Shown here one piece after another: positions 17,198 to 26,229 of a stretch of 64,000 nucleotides of DNA. The DNA is from Pigmentiphaga aceris (GTDB lineage: Bacteria; Pseudomonadota; Gammaproteobacteria; Burkholderiales; Burkholderiaceae_B). The notes below the pieces were generated by a model. The model worked only from the letters and a program-made list of their open reading frames with translations, had not been told where the DNA came from and did no database searches. Positions within the stretch are counted from its first letter, which is position 1, and each line of letters begins with the position of its first letter. A program made the position numbers and the translations under genes. The DNA lies in assembly GCF_008119665.1 (NCBI RefSeq), contig NZ_CP043046.1, positions 3,720,001-3,784,000 of the forward strand, given 5' to 3'.

Positions 17198-18421
17198 ATG
17201 CAAGACGCCGACGCAATTCCCCCTTTCGCTGCACGTTCGCATACCCCGAATCCCGTGCCAGCTGCTGCGACGCCCGATGCTCCGGCGGCAGATGCTCGCC
17301 CGCTGGCGGTGCTGTTCATCGAGGATTCCGTCAGCGACTTCGCGTTGATGCAGGCTACCCTGCGCCGGGCTGGTATTTCATTCCAGCCGCGCCGGGTCGA
17401 AACCGAGCAGGAAATGCGCGATGCCCTGGGCGCACAGTCCTGGGACGCCATCATCAGCGACTATTCGCTGCCGACGTTCAATGCCGAGGCGGCACTGGAA
17501 CTGGCGCAGCACCACAACGCCGATGTGCCCTTCCTGATCGTGTCCGGTGAAATCGGTGAAGGTGCTGCCGTCGAGGCAATGCTGGCCGGTGCCGACGACT
17601 ACATCATGAAGAACAACCTGCGTCGCCTGCCGCCTGCGCTCAAACGCAGCCTGCGCGCGGCGCAGACGCGCCGCCAGCGCCTGCATGCCGAAGAGCAACT
17701 GCGTGAACTGTCACGCCACGCCGACCGCCTGCGTGAGCAGGAACGCGCAGAACTAGCCCGTGAAATTCACGATGACCTGGGTGCACTCGTGACCCGTATC
17801 CGCGCCGAACTGACCATGGCGCGGCGAAATTCGCAGGAAACCGACACGGCACAGCGCCTGGATGTTGCCGAGCAGCTGGTAGCGTCTTTGGGCGTGGCGA
17901 TTTCCAGAATTGCGCGCTCGATGCGCCCGCCGGTGCTGGACTTCGGGATTGTTGCGGCCATTGAATGGCAGGCCCGGGATTTTGCGCAGCGCACGGGCAT
18001 CCCGGTAAATCTGAACACCAATCAGGACGACCTGTCGCTTGACCTGGAACAGTCCACCAGCCTGTTCCGGATCTTCCAGGAAGCCTTGACCAACATCTAC
18101 AAACACGCTGATGCCAACCGGATCGATGTCGAGCTGTTCGCCGATGAGCACAGCCTGACCCTTGAAGTCACCGACAACGGCCGGGGCATGAGCAGCGACG
18201 CCCTGCGCAAACAGACCTCGTTCGGACTGCGCGGCATGATGGAACGCATTCGCAGCCTGGGGGGCTGGATGGACATCGGTGCCGTCCAACCCACGGGGCG
18301 CGGCGACGACGCGACTGCAACCGGCACGACCTTGATGATCTCGATCCCGCTAGGCGCGGGCGCGTTTCCTGCGCCCGGTAACGCCGCAGACCCCTCTACA
18401 CTTTCGGAATCGAATTCATGA
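17198..18421 (+). CDS. Receiver-containing NarX/DegS-type histidine kinase
   Basis: The 407-aa soluble protein begins with a receiver domain (about residues 36-155, phospho-acceptor Asp88 in IISDYSLP). A coiled coil follows (155-185), then a HisKA_3 dimerisation domain with the H-box REIHDDLG (His191) and a HATPase domain (around ALTNIYKHA and TDNGRGMS). There is no membrane segment, so it should respond to phosphotransfer or a cytoplasmic signal. The stop overlaps the start of the next gene by 4 bp (ATGA), which makes that NarL-type regulator its likely partner. The substrate signal is unknown. Confidence 0.88.
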   Translation: MQDADAIPPFAARSHTPNPVPAAATPDAPAADARPLAVLFIEDSVSDFALMQATLRRAGISFQPRRVETEQEMRDALGAQSWDAIISDYSLPTFNAEAALELAQHHNADVPFLIVSGEIGEGAAVEAMLAGADDYIMKNNLRRLPPALKRSLRAAQTRRQRLHAEEQLRELSRHADRLREQERAELAREIHDDLGALVTRIRAELTMARRNSQETDTAQRLDVAEQLVASLGVAISRIARSMRPPVLDFGIVAAIEWQARDFAQRTGIPVNLNTNQDDLSLDLEQSTSLFRIFQEALTNIYKHADANRIDVELFADEHSLTLEVTDNGRGMSSDALRKQTSFGLRGMMERIRSLGGWMDIGAVQPTGRGDDATATGTTLMISIPLGAGAFPAPGNAADPSTLSESNS

Positions 18422-19050
18422 TCCGCCTCGTCATCGTCGACGACCACGCCATCGTGCGTTCCGGGCTGCGCCAGATTGCCCAAGCCGAAACCGATATCAA
18501 TGTTGTCGGCGAAGCGGCTGACAGCGGTGAATTACTGGACGTCCTGCGCAAACAGGACTCAGACGTCGTGTTGATGGATATCTCGATGCCCGGCAAAAAT
18601 GGGCTGGACGCGCTGAAACTGGTCAAGGAACGCTGGCCCACCACGGCAGTGCTGATGCTCAGCATGTACCCGGAAGACCAGTATGCCGTGCGTAGTGTGA
18701 AGGCGGGTGCTTCAGGCTATCTGCACAAGAATTCGCCGCCGGAGACGGTCATCCAGGCGATTCGTACGGTGGCCAAGGGCAAGAAATTCATCACCCCCGA
18801 ACTCGCCGAGCAACTGGCCACCCACATTGGGCAAGATGCCGACCAACCGCTGCACGAACGTCTGTCAGACCGCGAATATCAGACCATGTCGATGATCGCC
18901 TCGGGCCATACCCTGTCGCAAATCGCCGAGCAGATGTCGCTGTCGCCCAAGACGGTGTCGGTATATCGCGCCCGCCTGCTGGAAAAAATGCGCCTGAAGA
19001 ACAATGCAGAATTGACCCACTACGCCTTGAAGCACAAGCTGGTGGAATAA
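18418..19050 (+). CDS. NarL/FixJ-family response regulator
   Basis: The 210-aa protein has an N-terminal receiver domain (acid pair DD at residues 8-9, phospho-acceptor Asp54 in VLMDISMPG) and a C-terminal LuxR-type helix-turn-helix (about 145-205, LSDREYQTMSMIASGHTLS, then LSPKTVSVYRARLLEKM). It should be a DNA-binding transcription factor phosphorylated by the kinase with which it overlaps by 4 bp. Targets are not evident; the neighbouring cheRB and flagellar genes are only positional candidates. A strong terminator follows. Confidence 0.93.
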   Translation: MIRLVIVDDHAIVRSGLRQIAQAETDINVVGEAADSGELLDVLRKQDSDVVLMDISMPGKNGLDALKLVKERWPTTAVLMLSMYPEDQYAVRSVKAGASGYLHKNSPPETVIQAIRTVAKGKKFITPELAEQLATHIGQDADQPLHERLSDREYQTMSMIASGHTLSQIAEQMSLSPKTVSVYRARLLEKMRLKNNAELTHYALKHKLVE

Positions 19051-19084
19051 GCCGATTACGCGAAGCAAGTGCTTGCTCCAAAAG

Positions 19085-19117
19085 AAAATGCCCCGTTTTT
19101 TTGCGGGGCATTTTTTT
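19085..19117. terminator. Bidirectional rho-independent terminator
   Basis: The arms ATGCCCCG and CGGGGCAT around a T-rich loop are flanked by A and T runs. It lies between the convergent response regulator and the receiver-HATPase gene. Confidence 0.85.
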
Positions 19118-19138
19118 GGACGGGCAACAGGGATATCG

Positions 19139-20038
19139 TCAAGGCAAGGGGATCGTCGCAATCACCTGGCGGCCGCCATCGCGGTACAACAGTTCGTGGA
19201 AAGCCAGCATGCGCGCCATGGCAATACCCCGGCCATGCGTGGCAAAGGCACGGTCTGGCGACATGTGCAGGTAATCGGGCCAGCTGAAACCATCACCCTG
19301 GTCGCTGATGGTGAAACTGAGCGTGGACGGGCTGCGCACGAATCCGATGGTGGCTACCCGGTCACGATATTCCGGCAAGCCCATGCGGCGTTCCACCTCG
19401 GCAGACCAGCCGCCTACGTTGTTCAAGCGCCCTTTCTCGGCATAACCAATGCCCAGATTGCCGTGTTCCACTGCGTTGATCATCAGTTCAGCCAAGCCGA
19501 TGACGGTGGCGTCCGGGCTTGGGCACAGGCGGGCAAAAAAGGTGGCCAGCTGGCGGGCTTCGGTCAGCGTGCTGAACGAGAATTCAGCTGATTCCATACG
19601 CAGGAAAATTTCCTGGGCGTCATCGATACGACGACGCAGCGCTTTGCGGTGCTGGCGCGATTCAATCGCGGCATTCACCACCGACACCAGAATATCGCGG
19701 TCGTAGGGCTTGGCCAGATAATAGAAAGCACCCCGGCGAATACCTTCGATGACCTGATGCTTTTCCGCTGCCGCGGTCTGCAAGATCACGGGAAGATCGG
19801 CGAAGCGCGGGTCACGGCGAATGCGCCCCAGCAATTCCATACCGTCCATGCCCGGCATCATGCGGTCGAGCACAACCGCATCGACTTCGCTGCCCAACAT
19901 ATCCAGAGAATCCCACGCCTGCACACCGTCAACACTGCGTACCAGGCGAAAACGGGAATCGTCGAGATGCTCGGCAATGAGCTCAAGATTCAACGGTTCA
20001 TCGTCGACTACCAGCACGGTGAAGACTTGATGGAGCAT
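19139..20038 (-). CDS. Response regulator fused to an anti-sigma-factor-type HATPase domain
   Basis: This 299-aa protein has a receiver domain at residues 5-125 (acid pair DD 12-13, phospho-acceptor Asp58 in VVLDRMMPG, conserved lysine in LAKPYD). A helical linker (about 128-160) leads to a C-terminal GHKL ATPase domain with N-box ELMINAVEHGNLG and G-box-like ISDQGDGFSW and HGRGIAMAR. It lacks a histidine phospho-acceptor domain, so the ATPase part resembles the RsbW/SpoIIAB serine kinase class rather than a histidine kinase. Its ATG has GGAATAG upstream. No STAS-domain partner gene is adjacent. Function unknown. Confidence 0.8.
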   Translation of the reverse strand: MLHQVFTVLVVDDEPLNLELIAEHLDDSRFRLVRSVDGVQAWDSLDMLGSEVDAVVLDRMMPGMDGMELLGRIRRDPRFADLPVILQTAAAEKHQVIEGIRRGAFYYLAKPYDRDILVSVVNAAIESRQHRKALRRRIDDAQEIFLRMESAEFSFSTLTEARQLATFFARLCPSPDATVIGLAELMINAVEHGNLGIGYAEKGRLNNVGGWSAEVERRMGLPEYRDRVATIGFVRSPSTLSFTISDQGDGFSWPDYLHMSPDRAFATHGRGIAMARMLAFHELLYRDGGRQVIATIPLP

Positions 20039-20176
20039 GGCTATTCCGTAAAGTGGGCAGCGCGTACCTTACCGGGTTACTGCTAAGTTTGCATGATTAG
20101 AGCAGATGAATCACACCCGGGTTGCGACGAATTCTTACCCGACAGCAAAAGCGCTGTTAAAACTGGCGCGACCCAA

Positions 20177-20206
20177 CAAAAAAGCCGCCCTGGAAGGCGG
20201 CTTTGC
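20177..20206 (-). terminator. Rho-independent terminator of the flgKL unit
   Basis: Read on the minus strand, GCCGCC and GGCGGC arms (AAAGCCGCC with GGGCGGCTTT) close a short loop and are followed by a T run. It lies about 70 bp after the flgL stop. Confidence 0.8.
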
Positions 20207-20274
20207 TGTACACGGTTGAGCGTGTATCCAGGAAAAAGCATCGGTGCAATGACCGATGCCTTGGTACCGGGAAT

Positions 20275-21756
20275 TCAGATGATGTTGAACAGAGACATGT
20301 TCGACACTTGCGCGTAGACCTTCTGCGCAGCTTGCAGCGACAGGTTGCGCTGTGCCAATTCGCTGATTGCAGCAACCAGATCTTGCGTGCCCATGCCAAC
20401 TTCCTTGGTGATCTGGGCAGAGACGTTATCGCGGCTGACGGTGTCTTGACCGGTAAGCGCGTCAAGCTCGTCCTGACGAGAGCCCAAGGTCGTCGTGGCA
20501 TCCAACAAACGGTTCAGGCCGCCGTCGATATTGGCCATCATTTCGCGCAGCACATTGTTTCGCTGCGTGGCTCCGTTTGCGGCGTCGGCGGCAGGGATCT
20601 TTGCAGCATCAATGGCAGCTTGCATTGATGCAAAAATATCTGCGGTGCCAGGCTGCTTGAAGGTGAACGTGTCGCCGGCATTAGGCACGCCGGAAACGTC
20701 GAGCGTGATGCCGGCAAAGGTCACGCTTCCGCCCTTGGCAGGATCAATCGTCCCAGTACCCACGACTGCGCCGGCGCCATTGCTGACCTGATACTTGCCA
20801 GCAACATCACCGATTGCAAACTTGTCACCCGCTGCCGGGTCGGTACCGAAATTCATCTGCATGCCGTTGATGGTCAGCGGCGCGCCGGGCGTGTAGGTGC
20901 CGGTACTGGTAACGCCCTTGCCATCAGTCAAGGTGTACGTCGTGGCGTCCGTGAACTCCAGCGAGAACGGCTTGTTCGCAGCAGCCTTGCCCCACGCAGC
21001 AGGATCCGTCACGGTCTGATTGACCGCGATGCCGTTGGTGGTGGTGCCGGTCGTGGTGGACACGAACTCCACGCTGTACGGGCCTGCGGCTTCGGCAGCC
21101 TTCCAGGCGGCGTTGTCCGTCACGGACACGTTCTTCATGTAGCCCGAACCCGTATTGGTCGACGTGGCCGTGCCTTCCACCTTGCCGTTGCCGGTGGGAA
21201 CGCTCATGAACAGGTAATCACCCGTCATGTTCGCCGCCATGGTGCGGGTCGGTCCAATTTGAACTTCACGCACGCCGATGTCGCCGTTGTACGCAATCTG
21301 CCCTGCCCCGTCAGCAACAAACGGCTGCGTCTTGGCGGCGTAACCCGAGAACAGGAAGTTGCCATTACCGTCGGACTGATTGGCCACGCTGATCAGCTGA
21401 TCACGCAGGCTTTCCATGTCTTTGATGTGGCTGGCGCGATCGGCATCATTGAGTGCACCGCTGTTCAGGGCAATCAGTTTGGTGCGAAAGGTGCCAATCG
21501 CTTCGCGAGCAGTGTCGAGGGTGTTTTCGATCTGCTTCAGCGAATCATTCACATCGCCCTGGTTCTTGATCATCTGCTCATACGCGGCCTTGGTCGCGGT
21601 CAGCGTCACTTCGCGCGCGGCAGCAATCGGATCGTCGCCAGGATTCAACACCTTGCGCTCACCCGAAATTTGCTGCGACAAGCGCGCGATTTCGGATTGC
21701 TGGGTGGTCATGGCACGAAGTCCGGCATCGAACTGGATATTGGTGCTTACACGCAT
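20275..21756 (-). CDS. flgL: Flagellar hook-associated protein 3 (hook-filament junction)
   Basis: The 493-aa protein joins hook to filament together with FlgK. The N terminus (MRVSTNIQFDAGLRAM, then SRLSQQISGERKVLNPGDDPIAA) and the C-terminal coil (about 400-493, ending SNMSLFNII) are flagellin-like, as in all FlgL. It is longer than the usual 300-420 aa because the exposed centre (about 190-375) holds extra domains with an internal duplication: VTDNAAWKAAEAAGPYSVEF and VTDPAAWGKAAANKPFSLEF. It follows flgK by about 90 bp and ends before a terminator. Confidence 0.95.
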   Translation of the reverse strand: MRVSTNIQFDAGLRAMTTQQSEIARLSQQISGERKVLNPGDDPIAAAREVTLTATKAAYEQMIKNQGDVNDSLKQIENTLDTAREAIGTFRTKLIALNSGALNDADRASHIKDMESLRDQLISVANQSDGNGNFLFSGYAAKTQPFVADGAGQIAYNGDIGVREVQIGPTRTMAANMTGDYLFMSVPTGNGKVEGTATSTNTGSGYMKNVSVTDNAAWKAAEAAGPYSVEFVSTTTGTTTNGIAVNQTVTDPAAWGKAAANKPFSLEFTDATTYTLTDGKGVTSTGTYTPGAPLTINGMQMNFGTDPAAGDKFAIGDVAGKYQVSNGAGAVVGTGTIDPAKGGSVTFAGITLDVSGVPNAGDTFTFKQPGTADIFASMQAAIDAAKIPAADAANGATQRNNVLREMMANIDGGLNRLLDATTTLGSRQDELDALTGQDTVSRDNVSAQITKEVGMGTQDLVAAISELAQRNLSLQAAQKVYAQVSNMSLFNII

Positions 21757-21847
21757 GGGGCGTCCTTCAAGTCAAAGTGTCGCGCGGTCGGCAGATCGGC
21801 CTGGCACCGCCGCGACTGCAAGAGGGAAAACAGAGCGATCAACGAGA

Positions 21848-23776
21848 TCAGTTGAGCGCAGCAAGAATCGTATCGAACAGCGAGGATGCGATGGCCAATA
21901 CTTTGCCGGAGGCTGCGTAAGCTTGCTGGAAACGCAACAGCTTGGCGGCTTCTTCATCAAGGTTGACGCCCGCAGCAGATTGCTCTTCCACGATCGCCTG
22001 GCTCAAGATCACACCGTAGGCAGCTTTGCCTGCGGTAATTTCATTGGCGCGGCTACCCATATCGGACACCAGCACCGCGTAGTTTTGCGTCAGCGTCGAG
22101 CCATTGAGCAGTTTGGCCGAGGTCAAAGATGCCATCGCGGTGGCGTTACGATTGTCGCCAGTCGGGTCGGTCGCACCAGCCTTGACCGTGAACTCGTCAC
22201 CAGCGGCAGGTGTCGTGGACACTTCGAACGACCAGCCGTTGTGGGCAATCTTTCCGTTGGGCCCGGTATAGGTGCCAGTGCCCACCGAGACCGGCGGCAC
22301 ATTCGGTGCAGCTTCCGTGCCGGCATCGAACAATTCGTACGCACCGTTGGCTGCGAATTTGACGGTGATCGAATTGTTGAAGTTCGGGGTGCCCTGACCG
22401 GAAGACGTCAATCGGCTGACCACTGCCGAACCGGTGTTGGCCGTTCCGTTGACCAAAGCCATCGGTGCTGCGCCAGCCAGATTCTTGGAATCCTTCAGCA
22501 GCACGTTCAGCCCCGCAGCAGCTTGACGCGAGGGATTGATGGTGAAGGTGTCACCCGACGCCATGGTGGGCTTGACTTTCAAGCCATCGACCGTGAACGT
22601 GCCATCTGCCGCCAGGGAACCGGTCGGAATGGTCGTCGTGTTGTTGTCGCTCAGGCGACGAACGCTGTAGTTGGTACCGTCGAAGGACACGGCGTAGTCG
22701 CTGGCCACCATGTTGCGCGTGTCGGCAATCGACACATCCAGCTTGGATGCGGCCGCATTGGACTTCGCGCCATAGGCAAGCGGAGGACCGACGGTGAACA
22801 GGGCCTTGCCTTGGTCGCCATTGGCGTCCAGACCGAACTGATTTTGTTTGTTGAGTGCCGCGGCCAGCGTGATGGCGATTTTGCCCAAATCGTCTTGCGA
22901 TTTGGCCAATTCGTTGTTGCGGAAGCTCAGCGTTGCACCCAGATCGCCGCCAGAGACGTCGTCTTCGCGCAGCACCACGTTGTTTCCGTTGGTCTTCAGC
23001 TCCAGGCGCGCGCCGTTCAGGCTGTTCGGGTCGTCGGTGGACACCAGCGAGGACACGATATTGCCTACGACCAGGGGCTGGCCGCTGGACAGGAAGACGT
23101 TCAGCGACGTGCCGTCCTGAACCGTGGTGGACACACCGACCAGCTTGTTCAACTCGCGCACCAGGGCGTCGCGCTGATCGAGCAAGTCATTCGGCTGGTT
23201 GCCGCTGGCCGTACCCTGCGCAATGCCGATACGTTCGTTCAGCTGGCCGATACCTTGCGACAGCTGATTGATGGCGGCGACATCCGTGGCGATCTGCTGG
23301 TTGGCACCATTGCGCAGCGAATCAAGGGCATCGCTTGCGGTGCGGAACCGGGCGGCCATGGCTTCAGCCGACGACAGCGCCGTCTGACGGGCAGCCGGTT
23401 CACCGATACGCGCGCTGAAATCCTGCATCGACGTAAAGAACTTGTCGACCGACACGTTGACGCCGGTCTTGGCGTCGCCAAGCGTATTCATCAGCTGGGT
23501 CATCGACGCATCGTAGCTGTCGTGATAGCTGGACTGGCTTTGCGCGCGGGTAGCCTGATTGGTCAGGAACTCGTCATAAATGCGTCGCACCAGCGTCACC
23601 TGGACGCCGTTACCGATGAAACCTGCGCCGGTGTATTGGCCAAGCGTCGAGGTCTGCGCCACTTCCTGGCGGGTATAACCCGGAGTATTCACATTGGCGA
23701 TGTTGTGCGACACCGTTGCCAAGGAAGCTTGCGCTGCATTGAGGCCACTAAGGGCCGATCCCATCAGACTCATCAT
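21848..23776 (-). CDS. flgK: Flagellar hook-associated protein 1
   Basis: The 642-aa protein is the first hook-filament junction protein, exported by the flagellar type III system. The N terminus (SALSGLNAAQASLATVSHN, IANVNTPGYTRQE) is the rod/hook-family signature, and the C terminus (EEAAKLLRFQQAYAASGKVL) is the matching coiled coil. The centre is variable. Two ATG codons stand side by side at the start (23776 or 23773). A sigma-28-like promoter lies 30-56 bp upstream, so flgKL should be a late unit separate from flgB-J. Confidence 0.97.
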   Translation of the reverse strand: MMSLMGSALSGLNAAQASLATVSHNIANVNTPGYTRQEVAQTSTLGQYTGAGFIGNGVQVTLVRRIYDEFLTNQATRAQSQSSYHDSYDASMTQLMNTLGDAKTGVNVSVDKFFTSMQDFSARIGEPAARQTALSSAEAMAARFRTASDALDSLRNGANQQIATDVAAINQLSQGIGQLNERIGIAQGTASGNQPNDLLDQRDALVRELNKLVGVSTTVQDGTSLNVFLSSGQPLVVGNIVSSLVSTDDPNSLNGARLELKTNGNNVVLREDDVSGGDLGATLSFRNNELAKSQDDLGKIAITLAAALNKQNQFGLDANGDQGKALFTVGPPLAYGAKSNAAASKLDVSIADTRNMVASDYAVSFDGTNYSVRRLSDNNTTTIPTGSLAADGTFTVDGLKVKPTMASGDTFTINPSRQAAAGLNVLLKDSKNLAGAAPMALVNGTANTGSAVVSRLTSSGQGTPNFNNSITVKFAANGAYELFDAGTEAAPNVPPVSVGTGTYTGPNGKIAHNGWSFEVSTTPAAGDEFTVKAGATDPTGDNRNATAMASLTSAKLLNGSTLTQNYAVLVSDMGSRANEITAGKAAYGVILSQAIVEEQSAAGVNLDEEAAKLLRFQQAYAASGKVLAIASSLFDTILAALN

Positions 23777-23805
23777 CCACCCGCTATTTATATCTTCTAT
23801 CTGTA

Positions 23806-23832
23806 TTAACGGCGGGCCATTCGAAATCTTGA
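23806..23832 (-). promoter_or_regulatory. Sigma-28 (FliA) promoter of flgKL
   Basis: On the minus strand TCAAGATT-N11-GCCGTTAA matches the FliA consensus TAAAGTTT-N11-GCCGATAA at 6 of 8 and 7 of 8 positions with exact spacing, just upstream of flgK. Confidence 0.7.
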
Positions 23833-23918
23833 ACCCGATTCGCGCAGAATTATTGCCTGGGCAAATTCACCGTAACGGAGCACCATCACGACGTGACCAG
23901 CGGCACTTGAGGCGACGA

Positions 23919-25067
23919 TTACATCGCCAGTCGTTTGGTCACCTTGATGGTGCCAGTAAGTTTTTCGCCGTACTTCGGATCGGTTGCGTAACCGGCCTTT
24001 TGCATGCCATGACCGAACTGTTCTGGCGTTTCCGCCTGAACAACACCGGCATAGCGCGGGTTCTTGGCCAGCAGACGGGCGTAATCCTCGAAAGCGTGGT
24101 CATAGGAATCGTAGGCACGGAAGGCCTCTTGCACCCGCTCTGCCTTGCCGTTGGTGTATTCCGTCGTGGTGTTGACCGATACCTTGCCGCTCCAGTTCGT
24201 GGCCTTGATGCCGAACAGGTTGTGCGTAGGCTTGCCGTCGTCGCCACGGATTTCGCGACGCCCCCAGCCGGATTCCAGCGCAGCCTGGCCCACCATGAAC
24301 TCGGCAGGAATGCCGGTGGCGGCCTCGGCACGCTTTGCAGCCGGGTAGAACTTTTTGACGAACGCTTCGCGCGCCTGATCTGCCGGCAAGTCGGGGTCGA
24401 TGGCAGACGACTTTGTCTCGACCATCGGCGTTTCGAATTTGCCGTTCTGAATACGACGCGGCGCAAAGCCACCCATGCCGGGGTTGAAACCACCACCAGG
24501 CGTGTAGCCTGCCGTGCTGAAGCCGGAGCTTCCAGCCACCACGCGGGCGCGCGGATCGTAAGCCATGCCCTGGGCAGACTTGCTTGCGTCAGCCAGTGAC
24601 AAGGTGGACATGGTGATGTCGCCTGCCGACTCGCGCAGACTGGCTGGCGAGATCATCTGGCGCGACAACTGCTTTTCAATCATGTCGGCCAGCCCCAAGC
24701 CGTGCTGGTTCGGCACGGTACGGGTAATTGCAGCCATTTTCAGCGCATCGGCATCGACCCCACCAGCGGTTGGCGTACCACTGCCGGCTTGCGCGCTGGG
24801 CACCCCTGCCAGCACCTGCGACATCTGCTGGTCCATCATCTGCTGCCAGGACTTTGCCGCCGGGCTGTTGAAGATGCTTGCAATGCCACCTTCGCCTGCC
24901 ATGGAGGACTGGCGCATCTGGCTGAGCAGCATTTGCGTGAACTGGGCTTCCACCTGGCGTGCGGCACGCTTCATTGCCGCTTGGGGATTGTCGCGCGCGT
25001 CGCGTTTCAGCGAATCAAGCCCACGCGCATCCAGGGCCATGCCGCTGCCAGCTGGGGGGCTTGCCAT
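23919..25067 (-). CDS. flgJ: Flagellar rod assembly protein / peptidoglycan hydrolase
   Basis: This 382-aa protein has the two-domain FlgJ layout: an N-terminal rod-binding domain (about 20-105, with ARQVEAQFTQMLLSQMRQS) and a C-terminal glucosaminidase domain (about 215-375). The latter has MVGQAALESGWGRRE, with the catalytic glutamate, and THNLFGIKA. It opens the peptidoglycan for rod passage in the periplasm. A long low-conservation linker of about 100 residues joins the domains, making it longer than E. coli FlgJ (313 aa). It follows flgI directly (1 bp). Confidence 0.95.
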   Translation of the reverse strand: MASPPAGSGMALDARGLDSLKRDARDNPQAAMKRAARQVEAQFTQMLLSQMRQSSMAGEGGIASIFNSPAAKSWQQMMDQQMSQVLAGVPSAQAGSGTPTAGGVDADALKMAAITRTVPNQHGLGLADMIEKQLSRQMISPASLRESAGDITMSTLSLADASKSAQGMAYDPRARVVAGSSGFSTAGYTPGGGFNPGMGGFAPRRIQNGKFETPMVETKSSAIDPDLPADQAREAFVKKFYPAAKRAEAATGIPAEFMVGQAALESGWGRREIRGDDGKPTHNLFGIKATNWSGKVSVNTTTEYTNGKAERVQEAFRAYDSYDHAFEDYARLLAKNPRYAGVVQAETPEQFGHGMQKAGYATDPKYGEKLTGTIKVTKRLAM

Positions 25068-25068
25068 C

Positions 25069-26220
25069 TTAGATAACCTCCAGCTCGGCGGTCAGCGCGC
25101 CTGACGACTGCAAGGCCTGAAGGATCGAGATCAGGTCTGCCGGCGATGCGCCCAGCATGTTCAAGGCTTTCACCACTTCAGACAGCTGCGCACCGCCATC
25201 GAGCTGGATCAGGGCACCGCCCTGCTGTGTAACCTGGATGTCGGTACGCGGCACGACTACCGTTTCGCCATTGCTGAATGCGTTGGGCTGGCTGACTTCC
25301 GGTGCGTTGTTGACCGTGACGGTCAGATTGCCGTGAGCAACTGCGACCGGGTTCAGCCGCACGCTCTGGTTCATGACGACCGAGCCGGTGCGCGCATTGA
25401 CCACGACCTTGGCCGCAACACGACCCCGCGTGACTTCCAACTCTTCGATGCTTGCCATGAATTCGACGCGACCATCCGGTCCCGGCGGGGCAATGACTTC
25501 GATCACGCGCGAATCCAGCGCACGTGCAATATTCTGGCCAAAACGACGATTGACGGTATCGACCACCGACTTGGCAGTCGAGAAATCGGCCTGCAACAGT
25601 TCAAGGCGCAACGGGTGATCGTCACCGAATGCGGTAGGTACTTCACGTTCCACGGTTGCACCGTTCGGCACGCGACCTGCGCTCAGATGATTGATCTGCG
25701 CCTTGCTGCCACCCGCCGAGGCACCGGCACCACCCACCGCCAGGTTGCCCTGTGCCAGCGCATAGACCTGGCCGTCCGCGCCCTTCAACGGGGTCAGCAC
25801 CAGCGTGCCGCCGCGCAGCGACTTGGCGTTACCCATCGAACTGACGGTGATATCCAGGGTTTGACCGGGCTGGGCGAACGGCGGAAGCGTTGCCGTCACC
25901 ATCACGGCTGCCACGTTTTTCAGTTGCAGTCGCGTGCCAGGCGGAACGTTCACGCCAAGCTGCGACAGCATCGCCATCAAGGATTGCGTGGTGAACGGCG
26001 TCTGTGTGGTCTGGTCGCCCGTTCCATCAAGGCCGACCACCAGACCATAACCCACCACCTGGTTGTTACGCACGCCCTGCAAGGACGCGATGTCCTTGAT
26101 GCGGGCGGCGTGGGCAGGCGCAACTGCGGTGACCAAGGCCACACCGGCCAACGCGCAACCCAGCAAGGTACGCAGGCGCAGCGCCAGATTTCGGGGAGCC
26201 AAGGAAACGAGAGTCGACAT
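25069..26220 (-). CDS. flgI: Flagellar P-ring protein
   Basis: The 383-aa periplasmic protein forms the P ring around the rod in the peptidoglycan layer. An N-terminal signal peptide (hydrophobic core about 20-34, ending near APAHAARIKD) precedes the conserved start RIKDIASLQGVRNNQVVGYG and LVVGLDGTGDQ. Length is normal for the family. It lies between flgH (9 bp upstream) and flgJ. Confidence 0.97.
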   Translation of the reverse strand: MSTLVSLAPRNLALRLRTLLGCALAGVALVTAVAPAHAARIKDIASLQGVRNNQVVGYGLVVGLDGTGDQTTQTPFTTQSLMAMLSQLGVNVPPGTRLQLKNVAAVMVTATLPPFAQPGQTLDITVSSMGNAKSLRGGTLVLTPLKGADGQVYALAQGNLAVGGAGASAGGSKAQINHLSAGRVPNGATVEREVPTAFGDDHPLRLELLQADFSTAKSVVDTVNRRFGQNIARALDSRVIEVIAPPGPDGRVEFMASIEELEVTRGRVAAKVVVNARTGSVVMNQSVRLNPVAVAHGNLTVTVNNAPEVSQPNAFSNGETVVVPRTDIQVTQQGGALIQLDGGAQLSEVVKALNMLGASPADLISILQALQSSGALTAELEVI

Positions 26221-26229
26221 AGACGAGCC

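Noticed and set aside
21416..23809. 797-codon plus-strand frame opposite flgL and flgK
   Set aside because: Antisense shadow of conserved flagellar genes with no recognisable protein.
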